A stretch of DNA of 61,757 nt from Draconibacterium mangrovi (GTDB lineage Bacteria > Bacteroidota > Bacteroidia > Bacteroidales > Prolixibacteraceae). The stretch covers positions 1-61,757 of the forward strand of contig NZ_JAAAGB010000019.1 of assembly GCF_010586825.1 (NCBI RefSeq). Direction: 5' to 3'. The position numbers were made by a program, and so were the translations under genes. Shown piece by piece: positions 28,504-37,448 of this stretch. The number at the start of each line of letters is the position of its first letter. Within the stretch, counting starts at the first letter, position 1. Under the pieces are notes generated by a model that did not search any database, was not told the origin of the DNA, and worked only from the letters and a program-made list of their open reading frames with translations.

Positions 28504-29359
28504 ACGAAAAATCACATATGGTTTTATCGTTGCACTGGCAATTGCACTTTCTTCATGTTCGTCAGGAAGCAATGATGAACCAGTTGCCAGCGTTGGAGAA
28601 AAAGTGCTTTATCGCTCAAAAGTGGAAGAAATTCTGCCCAAAGGAATCAGCAGAGAAGACAGTATATCGATGACCGATAACTACATCGACAAATGGATTA
28701 AGCAGGAACTACTGATTCAGAAAGCCGATGAGAACCTGAGTGAAGAGCAAAAAGACCTTCGTAATGAATTGGAAGAATACCGCAATTCGCTGATTATCTA
28801 CAAATATAAAAACGAGTTGATTCGGCAACGTATGGACACTGTTGTTACCGACCAGCAAATTGAGGAGTTTTACAACAATAACCCTGCAAACTTTAACCTG
28901 AATAACAGCATTGTAAAAGCCACGTTTGTAATGATACCAAGCGATTTGGCCGATCCTAATATGGTAAAATCCCTGATTGCCGACACTTCACCCGAAGGCA
29001 TTGACGAACTTCGCGACTATTGCAGTCAATACGCTAAAAAAGCAAACATATCTGCCGACGAATGGATCAGCTTCCAAATGCTGGAAAACAACTTTCCGCA
29101 AAAGGTGGATGATCCCGAAACCTTTCTAAAGCGGAACGAGCTGTATGAAATGAATGATTCAAATTATTACTATATTGTCAGCATTCATGATTATAAGCTA
29201 AGTAACGATCTGGCTCCGATTGAATTTGTTCGGGACAATATTAAGAATCTGATCCTGAATCAGCGTAAGATCAGGTTTTTAAAAGAAATTGAAGAAAATA
29301 TTTACACAGAAGGTGTAAGAAAAAAGAAATTCAGAATATATGACACGAAAACGAATTAA
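28496..29359 (+). CDS. Lipoprotein, SurA-like helical chaperone without PPIase domain
   Basis: A 287-residue lipoprotein (lipobox LSSCSS, Cys about 21) starting at a GTG that overlaps the preceding stop by 8 nt. It looks like the N-terminal helical part of a SurA-type protein: a conserved segment (EEILPKGISREDSISMTDNYIDKWIKQELL type) near 43-75, followed by charged helical sequence. I see no parvulin domain. Its neighbours are two parvulin-domain proteins, so it probably helps deliver outer-membrane proteins. GTG as start is inferred from the overlap and the absence of a nearby ATG. Confidence 0.75.
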   Translation: MFKRKITYGFIVALAIALSSCSSGSNDEPVASVGEKVLYRSKVEEILPKGISREDSISMTDNYIDKWIKQELLIQKADENLSEEQKDLRNELEEYRNSLIIYKYKNELIRQRMDTVVTDQQIEEFYNNNPANFNLNNSIVKATFVMIPSDLADPNMVKSLIADTSPEGIDELRDYCSQYAKKANISADEWISFQMLENNFPQKVDDPETFLKRNELYEMNDSNYYYIVSIHDYKLSNDLAPIEFVRDNIKNLILNQRKIRFLKEIEENIYTEGVRKKKFRIYDTKTN

Positions 29360-29366
29360 TGAAAAT

Positions 29367-30716
29367 ATGAAAACTAGAATTTTTGTAACAATGATGCTAA
29401 TGCTTGCGGTACTTACCGGAGCAAATGCTCAGGATAAAGTTATCGACCAAATTGTAGCCGTGGTTGGTGGTAACGTTATTTTGAAATCGGACATCGAAAC
29501 CATGAACATTAACCAGCAAGCGCAGGGAATTACTTCGGAAGGAGATATGAAATGCGAGATTCTGGAAGATTTTTTGATCAATAAGCTACTGGTTGCCGAA
29601 GCTGAACTGGATACCTTGATTACGGTAACACCCAGCCAGGTAAACCAGCAAATGGATGCACAATTGCAAATGTACATGCAACACTTTGGTACCGAAAGCG
29701 CCGTTGAAACGTACTTTGGCAAACCAATTGCAAGTATTAAATCCGACATGCAGGAAGCTATTCGCGAGCAATTATATAGTCAGCAAATGCGTTCGAAAAT
29801 TGTTGCAAATGTAACCGTAACTCCATCGGAAGTGCGTTACAACTACCGCAACCTTAGCAAAGAGGAAATTCCAACAATACCTACGCAATACGAGTATGCG
29901 CAAATTACTGTGCAACCAAAAATAGAATTGGAAGAAGAAAACCGGGTAAAAGCTAAACTGCGCGAGATTAAAAAACGTATTGAAAACGGTTCGAGCTTTG
30001 CAGCAATGGCTGTAATTTACTCTGAAGACCCTGGTTCTGCAAAAGATGGAGGAGCACTACCATTTATGGGTCGTGCACAACTTGACGCCAGTTATGCAAC
30101 TGCAGCTTTTAATTTGAAAGGCGATAAAATATCGAACGTTGTACAAAGTGCTTTTGGTTATCATATCATTCAGTTGATTGATAAACAAGGAGGAAAAGTT
30201 GCTACCCGTCATATTTTGATGAAACCAAAAATTTCGGTTGACGCAAAAGAAGAAGCTTACGAACGCCTCGACAGCCTGGCCAATCTAATTCGCAAAGATG
30301 AAATTGCGTTTGATCAGGCAGCTCAGATGTTCTCGTACGATAAAGAAACCCGTAACAACGGTGGTATCGCCATTAACGCCAACACGATGTCGTCGAAATT
30401 TTCGATTGAAGAGGTTGATGCCAATGTGAGTAAGGTCATCACCAAAATGAACATCAACGAGATTTCAGAGCCGTTTGAAACCATTGATACGAAAAACCAG
30501 CAACAGGTTTATAAAATAATCAAGCTGTTAAGAAAAATAGATTCGCATAAGGCCAACCTGCAAGACGATTACCAAACGCTTGCCGAATTGTACCTTGCGA
30601 AAAAGAAAGAACAGGTTTTGGAAGAATGGATTGCTGAGCGTCAGTCGCAAACCTACATCCGTATCGACAGAACTTACGCTAACTGTAACTTTAATTTCGA
30701 CAACTGGATTAAATAA
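29367..30716 (+). CDS. SurA-like periplasmic peptidylprolyl isomerase
   Basis: A 449-residue exported chaperone: signal peptide ending near NAQ, the SurA N-terminal domain (VVGGNVILKSDIE near 31-43 is the family signature), then two parvulin domains, approximately 165-270 and 280-385, with FGYHIIQL and RHILMKP segments. SurA escorts unfolded outer-membrane proteins across the periplasm to the BAM complex. An ATG at 29340 lies inside the previous gene, so the second ATG at 29367, which opens the signal sequence, was used. It is the third gene of the chaperone group. Confidence 0.9.
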   Translation: MKTRIFVTMMLMLAVLTGANAQDKVIDQIVAVVGGNVILKSDIETMNINQQAQGITSEGDMKCEILEDFLINKLLVAEAELDTLITVTPSQVNQQMDAQLQMYMQHFGTESAVETYFGKPIASIKSDMQEAIREQLYSQQMRSKIVANVTVTPSEVRYNYRNLSKEEIPTIPTQYEYAQITVQPKIELEEENRVKAKLREIKKRIENGSSFAAMAVIYSEDPGSAKDGGALPFMGRAQLDASYATAAFNLKGDKISNVVQSAFGYHIIQLIDKQGGKVATRHILMKPKISVDAKEEAYERLDSLANLIRKDEIAFDQAAQMFSYDKETRNNGGIAINANTMSSKFSIEEVDANVSKVITKMNINEISEPFETIDTKNQQQVYKIIKLLRKIDSHKANLQDDYQTLAELYLAKKKEQVLEEWIAERQSQTYIRIDRTYANCNFNFDNWIK

Positions 30717-30733
30717 CCCACGAATTTTTGTTT

Positions 30734-31696
30734 ATGAATTTTAAAAACGACGTTGAAGCCTTAGATGCACTTCAGGAAAAATTTAAAGACCTGAAAAAGG
30801 AAATTACAACCGTAATCTATGGCCAGGATGCAATTATCGATCAGGTACTGATTTCGCTGTTTAGCCGCGGTCATGTTTTGCTGATCGGTGTTCCCGGGCT
30901 GGCAAAAACGCTGCTCGTAACTACCATTGCAAAAATCCTTGGGCTAAAGTACAACCGTATACAGTTTACGCCTGACCTGATGCCATCGGATATCATCGGT
31001 ACCGAAATTCTGGACAACGAACGTAATTTTAAATTCATACAGGGACCATTATTTGCGAACATTATTTTGGCCGACGAGATTAACCGTACACCGCCAAAAA
31101 CGCAATCGGCACTGTTGGAAGCCATGCAGGAACAATCGGTTACTGCTGCCGGACAACATTTTGAGCTGGACAAACCGTTTTTTGTGCTGGCAACGCAAAA
31201 CCCAATCGAGCAGGAAGGAACCTATCCCCTGCCCGAAGCGCAGCTCGACCGTTTTATGTTTTCGGTGTGGCTCGATTACCCAAAACTGGAAGACGAAATT
31301 ACCATCGTAAAAAATACAACTACCATACAAAACACCCAGTTGAAACCGGTTATTTCAGGGAAAGAGATTCTGTACTACCAGGATTTAATTCGTAAAATTC
31401 CGGTAAACGATAATGTGTTACGTTATGCGGTTACTCTGGCGGCGAAAACCCGTCCGGAGAATGAACATGCGGCAGAGATCAGTACCCAGTACCTGAAATG
31501 GGGAGCCGGACCTCGTGCTTCGCAATACCTGGTGTTAGGGGCAAAAACACATGCTGCTTTGCGTGGTAAATATTCGCCCGACATTGAGGATGTAAAAGCC
31601 GTTGCTCCGTCTATTCTGAGGCACCGGATTATCAAAAACTACAAAGCCGAAGCTGAAAATATTTCAATCGACGAAATCATCGACAAATTGCTTTAA
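30734..31696 (+). CDS. MoxR family AAA+ ATPase
   Basis: A 320-residue AAA+ ATPase. Walker A is GVPGLAKTL near 55-63, Walker B LADEINRTPPKTQSALLEAMQE near 115-136 and a sensor-1 LATQNPIEQEGTYPLPEAQLDRF near 155-178. MoxR proteins act as chaperones that insert metals or cofactors or mature membrane complexes, usually with a vWA-domain partner; no such gene is next to it. A TTG at 30728 is in frame, but the ATG at 30734 was chosen. Its stop overlaps the OstA-like start by one base (TAATG). Confidence 0.92.
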   Translation: MNFKNDVEALDALQEKFKDLKKEITTVIYGQDAIIDQVLISLFSRGHVLLIGVPGLAKTLLVTTIAKILGLKYNRIQFTPDLMPSDIIGTEILDNERNFKFIQGPLFANIILADEINRTPPKTQSALLEAMQEQSVTAAGQHFELDKPFFVLATQNPIEQEGTYPLPEAQLDRFMFSVWLDYPKLEDEITIVKNTTTIQNTQLKPVISGKEILYYQDLIRKIPVNDNVLRYAVTLAAKTRPENEHAAEISTQYLKWGAGPRASQYLVLGAKTHAALRGKYSPDIEDVKAVAPSILRHRIIKNYKAEAENISIDEIIDKLL

Positions 31697-33285
31697 TGTC
31701 TTTTTATCGTTTTAATAGCAGCGCTACTTTGCGCAAATTCACCCCTGCAATTTTCTTCCTTTTCCTTTTGTTTGTTGGAACAAAAGGATTCTCGCAGGAA
31801 AAGAAACGTGTGGAAATTTTGCAGGCAGGAGATTTAATTCAAACAGCAAATATTGCCAATGCCCAACGCCTGATCAACGACGTGATTATCCGTCATGAGG
31901 ACATTCTGATGTATTGTGATAGCGCCTACACCTACGAAGGGACAAACCGGGTTGATGCTTTTGGCAACGTACACGTTAACCAGGGCGACACGCTGCACCT
32001 TTATGCACGAAAAGTATTCTACGATGGCGACCGCAGTTTTGCACAGGCCATAAAAAATGTAAAGCTGGAGAATAACGAGGTCACGCTTTACACCGACACG
32101 CTGGATTACGACATGAATCTGAACGTTGGCTACTACGACTGTTTTGGGAAGATTGTTGACAGCACCAACACGCTTACCAGCAAAGTAGGTAAATATTACC
32201 TCGACAATAACGAAGCACATTTTACCGATAGCGTTGTTGGCTTCTCCGATAAGTACACCATCATCAGTGAAGACCTGCGCTATAATACGCAAACCGAGGT
32301 CATCTTTTTTAAAGGGCCAACTACCATTCGCGATTCGGTGAACACCCTTTATGCCGAAGATGGTTGGTACAACACCCAAACCGGCGAGGCCGACCTGAAA
32401 GAAATGCCAAGCGTGTATAACGAAACGCAACTTTTAACTGCAAAACAAATAAGCTATAACAAAGAAAATGGCGATGGTTATGCCGAGGGTAACGTTCATA
32501 TCGAAGACTTTGAAAATCAAACCATAATTCAGGGAAACAAAGTAATTTACAACGAAACAAAAGAAACGGCCATTGCCACCGACTCGGCAGTATTTATTTC
32601 GTATAGCGAAGCCGACAGCCTGTTCCTGCACGCCGACACCTTAAAAAGTATCCCTGACACCATTGATGGCGAAAATATTGTAATGGCCTACTACGGCGTA
32701 CGCTTTTTCAGAACCGACATACAGGGGCTTTGCGATTCGCTGATGTATTTCACAAAAGATTCGTTGGTGCAGATGCACAGCAACCCGGTTATATGGAGCG
32801 AACAGCACCAGCTTAGTGCCGACTATATTGAAATGATTCAGCACACTACTGCCCCTAACGAAATGCATATGATGAAAAATAGTTTTATCATTTCGAAACA
32901 GGACTCGGGGCGCTTCGATCAGATTAAAGGCAAAGACATGACTGGCTACATTGTTAACGGCAAACTACGCAATATTGATGTGGATGGCAACGGGCAAACC
33001 CTGTATTATGCCCGCGACAAAGAAGCCATTCTCGGGCTGAACAGAGCAGAAAGCAGCAATATCAGCATACGTTTCAAAGAAGGAAAGATTGATGCCATTG
33101 CATTCCAAAAACAACCCGAAGGGCAGTTAAAACCAATTCTGAAACTGGAAGATAGCGAGAAAACATTACCGGGTTTCGAGTGGAAAATAAAACTGCGCCC
33201 GCTTTCGAAAAAAGATATTTTCTGGCGACCTGAGAAGAAAGAGGTGATTGAGGAAGAGACAACAGAAGAAGTCACTGGTCAATAG
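31696..33285 (+). CDS. OstA-like LPS-transport protein
   Basis: A 529-residue exported protein with a signal peptide (ending near GFSQE), then a long beta-rich array with OstA-like repeats: RVDAFGNVHVNQGDTLHLYARKVFY and GDGYAEGNVHIEDFEN are typical. LptA/LptD-type jellyroll proteins make the periplasmic bridge that carries lipopolysaccharide to the outer membrane, and the Bacteroidota OstA-like group is thought to serve that function. The C-terminus is highly acidic. It overlaps the MoxR stop codon by one base. A repeat tract follows. Confidence 0.85.
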   Translation: MSFYRFNSSATLRKFTPAIFFLFLLFVGTKGFSQEKKRVEILQAGDLIQTANIANAQRLINDVIIRHEDILMYCDSAYTYEGTNRVDAFGNVHVNQGDTLHLYARKVFYDGDRSFAQAIKNVKLENNEVTLYTDTLDYDMNLNVGYYDCFGKIVDSTNTLTSKVGKYYLDNNEAHFTDSVVGFSDKYTIISEDLRYNTQTEVIFFKGPTTIRDSVNTLYAEDGWYNTQTGEADLKEMPSVYNETQLLTAKQISYNKENGDGYAEGNVHIEDFENQTIIQGNKVIYNETKETAIATDSAVFISYSEADSLFLHADTLKSIPDTIDGENIVMAYYGVRFFRTDIQGLCDSLMYFTKDSLVQMHSNPVIWSEQHQLSADYIEMIQHTTAPNEMHMMKNSFIISKQDSGRFDQIKGKDMTGYIVNGKLRNIDVDGNGQTLYYARDKEAILGLNRAESSNISIRFKEGKIDAIAFQKQPEGQLKPILKLEDSEKTLPGFEWKIKLRPLSKKDIFWRPEKKEVIEEETTEEVTGQ

Positions 33286-33440
33286 TCACTGGTTGCTGGT
33301 TGCTAGTTACTGGTTGCTGCGACTGAAAACTGAGACTGCCCACTGAGCTTTAAACTTTTGCCTTCAAATCTTTTTCCTTGATTCATCCTTAATCCTTAAT
33401 CGATCATCCTTCCTTCTTTCTACTTTTGCCTTAAACAAAG
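33286..33440. repeat. Word-like intergenic repeat, copy near 33.35 kb
   Basis: Repeated units: GGTTGCTGGTTGCTAGTTACTGG, GACTGAAAACTGAGACTGCC, AACTTTTGCC, and TACTTTTGCC at its end (33421-). The last is an exact TAnnTTTG. It lies upstream of the leader-peptide region and belongs to the same class as the other word-like tracts. Confidence 0.65.
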
Positions 33441-33535
33441 TTACTTCAATGTTAACGCAAAACAGACATTTCGGTATTATTCTTCTTTTTTTAATAAAAA
33501 AGCCCCATTTCATTTTCATTTTAAAATAATATTTT

Positions 33536-33543
33536 CATATTTG
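33536..33543 (+). promoter_or_regulatory. Candidate promoter of the leu operon
   Basis: CATATTTG has one mismatch to the -7 consensus TAnnTTTG and is followed 17 nt later by the leader ATG. The region before it is very AT-rich (T-runs and TTAAAATAAT), with no clear -33 motif. Confidence 0.4.
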
Positions 33544-33560
33544 CAGGAAATCATAAGCAA

Positions 33561-33632
33561 ATGACAAAAAATATCAACATTTCTATTCTTAACCTCCTCA
33601 TTGGTATTCTTCTTCTAACAAGAAAGAAATGA
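33561..33632 (+). CDS. Branched-chain leader peptide of the leu operon
   Basis: A 23-codon frame, ATG to TGA, encodes a peptide with 6 Leu and 5 Ile codons among 23 (Leu at positions 10, 12, 13, 17, 18 and 19; Ile at 5, 7, 9, 14 and 16). It ends in two lysines, immediately before a hairpin that resembles a terminator, and 120 bp before leuA. This is the expected form of a ribosome-stalling attenuation leader. The Leu and Ile composition matches the operon, which supplies both amino acids. The peptide is too short to be found by ordinary gene calling. Confidence 0.85.
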   Translation: MTKNINISILNLLIGILLLTRKK

Positions 33633-33697
33633 GAATGGTGTGTTGATTAACGATATTGGAATAAAGAAGCCATTCTCACTTTGAGGATGGCTTTTTT
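33597..33697 (+). promoter_or_regulatory. Attenuator: alternative RNA hairpins for leuACD-cimA-leuB
   Basis: Four segments can be seen. Segment 1 (CTCATT, 33597-33602, Leu13-Ile14 codons) pairs with AATGAG (33628-33633). Segment 2, GAGAATGG (33631-33638), pairs with CCATTCTC (33670-33677), the antiterminator. Segment 3-4 is the terminator: AGCCAT (33668-33673) with ATGGCT (33687-33692) and CTC/GAG within, then six Ts (33692-33697). A ribosome stalled at Leu or Ile codons would cover segment 1 and free segment 2, letting transcription continue. Confidence 0.82.
33668..33697 (+). terminator. Terminator arm of the leu attenuator
   Basis: A 9-10-bp stem, AGCCATtCTC with GAGgATGGCT (one G.U pair), with a short loop and a run of six T residues. 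It sits upstream of leuA and so is a conditional terminator. Confidence 0.85.
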
Positions 33698-33752
33698 CAT
33701 GATAGATACGTACATAGCTTAAAAGAAAAATAACATAAATAGACAACAAATC

Positions 33753-35258
33753 ATGAGCGACAGACTTTACATTTTCGACACAACTTTGAGGGACGGTGAA
33801 CAGGTTCCCGGTTGCCAGTTGAACACGGTAGAAAAGATTGAAGTTGCCAAAGCTTTGCAGGAATTGGGAGTTGATGTAATCGAAGCAGGATTCCCCATTT
33901 CGAGCCCAGGTGATTTTGAATCGGTAGTAGAGATTTCGAAAGCGGTTACATGGCCAACTATTACAGCCTTAACCCGCGCAGTACAAAAAGATATTGATGT
34001 TGCAGCCGAATCACTCAAGTACGCCAAAAAAGGTCGTATCCACACCGGAATCGGAACATCTGACTTTCATATTTACCACAAACTCAACTCAAATCCCGAT
34101 GCCATTATCGAGCGTGGTGTTGAGGCGGTGAAATACGCAAAAAAATACGTTGAAGATGTAGAGTTTTACGCTGAAGATGCCGGCCGTACTGATAACGAGT
34201 ACCTGGCCCGCGTAATTGAGGCAGTAATTAAAGCCGGTGCTACGGTTGTAAATATTCCCGACACTACCGGTTACACCTTGCCACATGAGTTTGGTGCAAA
34301 AATCAAATACCTGGTTGACAATGTGCCAAATATTCATAAAGCGATTATTTCAACGCACTGTCATAACGATTTGGGAATGGCAACTGCGAACACTATTTCA
34401 GGAATCCTGAATGGTGCACGCCAGGCAGAGGTTACCATTAACGGTATTGGCGAACGTGCGGGTAACACTTCGTTGGAAGAAGTGGTAATGACTTTGAAAA
34501 CGCATTACAAGGCATTGGGAATTGAAACCGGTGTAAATACCAAGAAAATTTACGGAACAAGCCGTTTGGTTTCTACTTTAATGAACATGCCTGTTCAGCC
34601 AAACAAAGCTGTTGTTGGACGTAATGCTTTTGCTCACTCATCAGGTATCCACCAGGATGGCGTGTTGAAAAACCGCGAGAACTACGAGATCATGGATCCG
34701 GTAGAAGTGGGTATCAACGAATCGGCAATTTTATTGACTGCCCGAAGTGGCCGCGCCGCGTTGAAACACCGTCTGGAATTGTTGGGCTTCGAGTTGGACA
34801 AAGAAAAGCTTGACGAAGTTTACGAAGAATTCCTGAAACTGGCCGACAAGAAAAAAGACATCCGTGATGACGATATCGCGTTGTTGGTTGGCGATGCAAC
34901 GCGCAAGGAACACCGTATTAAGTTGGATTACTTACAGGTTGTTACCGGAAAAGGATTGAAACCGATGGCTTCGGTTCAATTAAATATTGCAGGCGAAAAA
35001 TTCGATGCAACTACTTCAGGTAACGGCCCGGTTGATGCAGCAATTAAAGCAGTGAAAAAAATCATCCATCGTCATGTGGTAATTGAAGAATTCCTTGTTC
35101 AGGCAATTACACGTGGAAGCGACGATATTGGGAAAGTGCACATGCAGGTGGAATACAACGATACGATCTTCCACGGATTTGGTGCAAACACCGACATTAT
35201 TACAGCTTCAGTTGAAGCTTTCCTTGATGCAATTAATAAGTTGCCTGTTGCTGAATAA
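33753..35258 (+). CDS. leuA: 2-isopropylmalate synthase
   Basis: LeuA condenses acetyl-CoA with 3-methyl-2-oxobutanoate, the first committed step of leucine synthesis. The 501-residue protein begins with the [15 protein letters not shown] motif (about 8-21), then [16 protein letters not shown] near 203 and a [16 protein letters not shown] segment near 233. The C-terminal regulatory domain (about 370-495, with [14 protein letters not shown]) carries the leucine feedback site. It is the first gene of leuA-leuC-leuD-cimA-leuB and lies 55 bp after the attenuator. Confidence 0.95.
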   Translation: MSDRLYIFDTTLRDGEQVPGCQLNTVEKIEVAKALQELGVDVIEAGFPISSPGDFESVVEISKAVTWPTITALTRAVQKDIDVAAESLKYAKKGRIHTGIGTSDFHIYHKLNSNPDAIIERGVEAVKYAKKYVEDVEFYAEDAGRTDNEYLARVIEAVIKAGATVVNIPDTTGYTLPHEFGAKIKYLVDNVPNIHKAIISTHCHNDLGMATANTISGILNGARQAEVTINGIGERAGNTSLEEVVMTLKTHYKALGIETGVNTKKIYGTSRLVSTLMNMPVQPNKAVVGRNAFAHSSGIHQDGVLKNRENYEIMDPVEVGINESAILLTARSGRAALKHRLELLGFELDKEKLDEVYEEFLKLADKKKDIRDDDIALLVGDATRKEHRIKLDYLQVVTGKGLKPMASVQLNIAGEKFDATTSGNGPVDAAIKAVKKIIHRHVVIEEFLVQAITRGSDDIGKVHMQVEYNDTIFHGFGANTDIITASVEAFLDAINKLPVAE

Positions 35259-35319
35259 TTATTTGAGAGAGTAAAAGACAATAGATAAAAGAACTTCAGA
35301 AAAGAAGTAAAAAGAAATC

Positions 35320-36720
35320 ATGACAGCAAAAACATTATTTGATAAAATTTGGGATGCACACGTGGTGAAGGAGGTTGAAGGTGGCCCAAATGTATTGTAT
35401 ATCGACCGTCACTTTATTCACGAAGTAACGAGTCCGGTGGCCTTTTTAGGATTAAAAACCCGCGGATTGAAAGTTTATCGTCCGGATCAGACCACTGCTA
35501 CTCCCGACCATAACGTACCTACGATCAACCAGCACCTGTCCATTAAAGACGAACTTTCACGCAACCAGGTTGACATGTTGAAAAAGAACTGCGATGAGAA
35601 CGGTATCGTTTATCACGGACTGGGAACTGAAGGTCACGGCGTGGTGCACATTATCGGCCCTGAAATGGGTTTAACCCAGCCGGGAATGACCATCGTTTGT
35701 GGCGACAGCCACACTTCTACACACGGAGCTTTTGGTGCCATTGCTTTTGGTATTGGAACCAGCGAGGTGGAAATGGTTTTGGCCAGCCAGTGTATTATGC
35801 AACCAAAACCAAAGAAAATGCGCATCACCGTTAACGGTACTTTAGATAAAGGTGTAACTGCAAAAGATATTGCACTGTACATCATCTCTAAAATTTCAAC
35901 CAGTGGTGGTACAGGTCACTTTATCGAGTATGCAGGTTCAGCAATCACCAGTCTTTCGATGGAAGGCCGTATGACACTTTGTAACCTGAGTATTGAAAGT
36001 GGTGCCCGCGGTGGTATGATCGCCCCGGATGAAACAACTTTCAACTACGTAAAAGGTCGTCAGTTTGCACCAAAAGGTGAAGACTGGGACAAAGCCATGG
36101 AAAAATGGGCGGAGTTAAAATCAGACGAAGATGCAGTTTTTGATACTGATTATACCTTTGATGCTGCTGACATTGAGCCGATGATCACCTACGGAACAAA
36201 CCCGGGAATGGGAATTGGTGTTTCGCAGACGATTCCAACATCGGAAGGGTTGTCGGGAACAGATAAAACAACGTATCAGAAATCGTTGCAATACATGGGA
36301 TACAACGAAGGCGATGCCATGAAAGGCAAACCGGTTGATTTTGTTTTCCTGGGAAGCTGTACCAACGGCCGTATTGAGGATTTCCGCGAATTTGCCGCTT
36401 TTGTAAAAGGAAAGAAAAAAGCCGACAACGTCACTGCATGGTTGGTACCGGGGTCAAAAGCAGTGCAAAACCAGATTGAAGCAGAAGGACTTGTTCCAAT
36501 ATTAGAGGAAGCAGGTTTTCAACTGCGTCAACCGGGCTGTTCAGCATGTCTGGCAATGAACGACGATAAAATTCCAACAGGTAAATATTCGGTTTCAACT
36601 TCGAACAGAAACTTTGAAGGCCGCCAGGGACCGGGTGCCCGCACTTTGCTTGCCAGCCCGCTTACAGCTGCTGCTGCTGCCGTGACTGGAGTTATTGCTG
36701 ACCCAAGAGAAATGATGTAG
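35320..36720 (+). CDS. leuC: 3-isopropylmalate dehydratase, large subunit
   Basis: LeuC, with LeuD, isomerises 2- to 3-isopropylmalate, and also (R)-citramalate to erythro-3-methylmalate. The 466-residue protein has aconitase-like motifs: [26 protein letters not shown] near 128-153, and cysteines for the [4Fe-4S] cluster in GSCTNGR (near 347) and in CSACLAMN (near 407), whose C-x2-C supplies the other two. Its partner gene leuD lies 84 bp downstream, the gap carrying a short GCACAGAGCG-type direct repeat. Confidence 0.96.
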   Translation: MTAKTLFDKIWDAHVVKEVEGGPNVLYIDRHFIHEVTSPVAFLGLKTRGLKVYRPDQTTATPDHNVPTINQHLSIKDELSRNQVDMLKKNCDENGIVYHGLGTEGHGVVHIIGPEMGLTQPGMTIVCGDSHTSTHGAFGAIAFGIGTSEVEMVLASQCIMQPKPKKMRITVNGTLDKGVTAKDIALYIISKISTSGGTGHFIEYAGSAITSLSMEGRMTLCNLSIESGARGGMIAPDETTFNYVKGRQFAPKGEDWDKAMEKWAELKSDEDAVFDTDYTFDAADIEPMITYGTNPGMGIGVSQTIPTSEGLSGTDKTTYQKSLQYMGYNEGDAMKGKPVDFVFLGSCTNGRIEDFREFAAFVKGKKKADNVTAWLVPGSKAVQNQIEAEGLVPILEEAGFQLRQPGCSACLAMNDDKIPTGKYSVSTSNRNFEGRQGPGARTLLASPLTAAAAAVTGVIADPREMM

Positions 36721-36804
36721 AACCGCACAGCGCAAAGCGCACAGAGCGAAGCGAATAAAATCGCTAAGCACTCTGTTCTTAGCACTCTGCAAAAATTGTA
36801 AAAA

Positions 36805-37392
36805 ATGGCATACGACAAATTTTCAATAATAAATACTTCGGCAGTACCTCTGCCCTACGAAAATGTAGATACCGACCAGATCATTCCTGCACGTTTCCTG
36901 AAAGCGGTGGAACGTAAAGGATTTGGCGACAACCTTTTCCGCGACTGGCGGTATGAAAACGATGGAAGTCCGAAGGCTGATTTCCCGTTAAACAACCCAA
37001 AATATTCAGGCAAGATCCTGGTTGGCGGTAAAAACTTTGGTAGCGGATCTAGCCGCGAGCACGCCGCATGGGCCATCTACGATTATGGTTTCCGTGTAGT
37101 GGTTTCAAGCTTTTTCGCCGACATCTTTAAAGGAAATGCATTGAACAACGGCCTGTTACCGGTTGTTGTTTCACCAGAGTTCCTTGAGAAAATCTTTGAT
37201 CAGATAGAAAAAGATGCAGATTCAACTTTTGAAGTCGATCTTCCAAATCAAGTATTCACCATAACAGCTACTGGTGAGTCGACTGATTTCGAGATCAATC
37301 CGTACAAAAAGCATTGTTTACAAAACGGATTGGACGATATCGACTACCTCGTTGAAATGAAGGAGCAAATAGCAGAATTTGAACAGGCTTAA
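36805..37392 (+). CDS. leuD: 3-isopropylmalate dehydratase, small subunit
   Basis: LeuD, 195 residues, forms the swivel domain of isopropylmalate isomerase. The [17 protein letters not shown] segment near residues 18-34 and the [16 protein letters not shown] segment near 74-89 are diagnostic, the latter containing the substrate-binding GSGSSREH. It pairs with LeuC for both the leucine and the citramalate branch. cimA follows 56 bp later. Confidence 0.96.
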   Translation: MAYDKFSIINTSAVPLPYENVDTDQIIPARFLKAVERKGFGDNLFRDWRYENDGSPKADFPLNNPKYSGKILVGGKNFGSGSSREHAAWAIYDYGFRVVVSSFFADIFKGNALNNGLLPVVVSPEFLEKIFDQIEKDADSTFEVDLPNQVFTITATGESTDFEINPYKKHCLQNGLDDIDYLVEMKEQIAEFEQA

Positions 37393-37448
37393 ATCTATGG
37401 AGGGTTTCACCGATTGTGAAGCCCTCTATACATAACAGACAGACAAAA

